In this document: positions 14,134-14,721 of the stretch, piece after piece
How the letters are laid out: the number at the start of each line of letters is the position of its first letter
Numbering within the stretch: position 1 is the stretch's first letter
From: Cellvibrio sp.
GTDB taxonomy: Bacteria; Pseudomonadota; Gammaproteobacteria; Pseudomonadales; Cellvibrionaceae
NCBI GenBank assembly: GCA_003524365.1
Contig: DQHS01000037.1
Location: 4,158-18,878, forward strand
Direction: 5' to 3'
Length of the DNA: 14,721 nucleotides
The notes under the pieces: generated by a model
The model's database searches: none
What the model was told of the DNA's origin: nothing
Seen by the model: the letters and a program-made list of their open reading frames with translations, nothing else
Made by a program: the position numbers and the translations under genes

Positions 14134-14721
14134 ATGAAAATCGCTATTTTGTCGCGTAATCGCCGTCTCTATTCCACTCGTCGTCTGGTGGAGGCCTGCA
14201 CTAAGCGAGGCCACGAAGTTCGCGTTATCGACATCCTTAAATGCTATATCGATATCGCCTCCGATAGCCCTGCCATCTGGTATATGGGTGAACAGCTGGA
14301 GGATTTTGATGCGGTGATCCCGCGTATCGGTGCGTCAGTGACTCACTACGGCCTGGCGGTGATTCGACAATTCGAGATGATGGGTGCTTACTGCCTGACT
14401 GAGTCCATTGCCTTAGGTCGCTCGCGCGACAAGTTGCGCGCGCTGCAATTGCTGTCGCGCAAGGGTATTGGCCTGCCCAAGACCAGCTTCGCTTACAACG
14501 TGCACGACGCCAAAGAGTTGATCAAGCTGGTCGGCGGTACTCCACTGGTACTCAAACTGTGCGAGGGCACCCAAGGGCGCGGTATTGTGCTCGCCGAAAC
14601 CCAAAAGGCAGCGGAGAGTGTGATTGAAGCTTTTCGCGAGCTGCGCGCCGAGTTTTTGGTGCAGGAATTTATCAAAGAGGCCAACGGCAGCGATGTGCGC
14701 TGCTTTGTGATCGGAGATATC
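14134..14721 (+). CDS. rimK: RimK, ribosomal protein S6 glutamate ligase (partial, 3' end outside window)
   Basis: The first 196 residues of an ATP-grasp ligase that adds glutamates to the C-terminus of ribosomal protein S6, running off the window edge without a stop. The N-terminus MKIAILSRNRRLYS and the segments FDAVIPRIGASVTHYGLAVIRQFEM (58-82), ALGRSRDKLRALQLLSRKGIGLP (93-115), LVLKLCEGTQGRGIVLAET (138-156) and LVQEFIKEANGSDVRCFVIGD (175-195) match E. coli RimK almost position by position. K100 and K141 are the expected ATP-binding lysines, and EGTQGRGI is the glycine-rich loop. E. coli RimK is 300 residues, so about 100 residues are missing. The start is ATG 14134 with AGG about six bases upstream. 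It lies 38 bp after the rimB-like gene, with no terminator, so the two form an operon. Confidence 0.95.
   Translation, partial: MKIAILSRNRRLYSTRRLVEACTKRGHEVRVIDILKCYIDIASDSPAIWYMGEQLEDFDAVIPRIGASVTHYGLAVIRQFEMMGAYCLTESIALGRSRDKLRALQLLSRKGIGLPKTSFAYNVHDAKELIKLVGGTPLVLKLCEGTQGRGIVLAETQKAAESVIEAFRELRAEFLVQEFIKEANGSDVRCFVIGDI

Noticed and set aside
1..14721. Mobile element, prophage or genomic island
   Set aside because: No transposase, integrase, phage structural gene, tRNA or attachment-type direct repeats were seen, and base and codon use look even across the window.

Overview
The window reads as ordinary chromosomal DNA of a gammaproteobacterium. The codon use, the E. coli/Pseudomonas-like RimK, the PA3496-like small protein and the RimB-RimK pair point to Pseudomonadales/Cellvibrionales, with a Cellvibrio-like genus as a guess. 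No rRNA, tRNA, insertion sequence, phage gene or CRISPR array is visible. Gene density is high. The left edge falls just after a complete gntR gene and the right edge cuts rimK.

Region 1 (about 1-6430, minus strand) is a urea-nitrogen operon transcribed right to left. Allophanate hydrolase (4525-6339) comes first, then urea carboxylase (859-4509, GTG start), then a GntR/FCD-type regulator (3-716). Urea would be carboxylated to allophanate with biotin and ATP, then hydrolysed to ammonia and CO2. Upstream lies a good sigma-54 promoter candidate (GG-N10-GC) and, across the predicted transcription start, a perfect ATACAA-N2-TTGTAT dyad that suits the GntR regulator. An array of GGGAGG/CCTCCC inverted repeats separates urea carboxylase from gntR.

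Region 2 (about 6604-9541, plus strand) is a two-gene unit: a class II Fic AMP-transferase with a C-terminal winged helix, followed 20 bp later by a dGTPase, and closed by a perfect 14-bp-stem terminator. The Fic promoter is built from two identical ATCTCAA-N12-TTGAGAT operators exactly 50 bp apart, plus an extra half-site on the start codon. They cover the -35 box, the transcription start and the start codon. This is the most striking signal in the window and suggests that Fic represses its own operon.

Region 3 (9552-12752) holds a secreted cysteine-containing protein of unknown function (minus), a divergent VanZ-domain membrane protein with a C-terminal beta-rich domain (plus), and a membrane diguanylate cyclase (minus). 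The last two overlap tail-to-tail by 14 bp, and both carry a predicted beta-sandwich extracytoplasmic domain.

Region 4 (12753-14721) holds a gene-free stretch with a terminator and a 17-bp tandem repeat, then a small PA3496-like acidic protein (minus). Divergent from it is the RimB-type aspartic/zinc-protease-family gene with rimK (plus), the ribosomal protein S6 glutamylation module, truncated by the window end.
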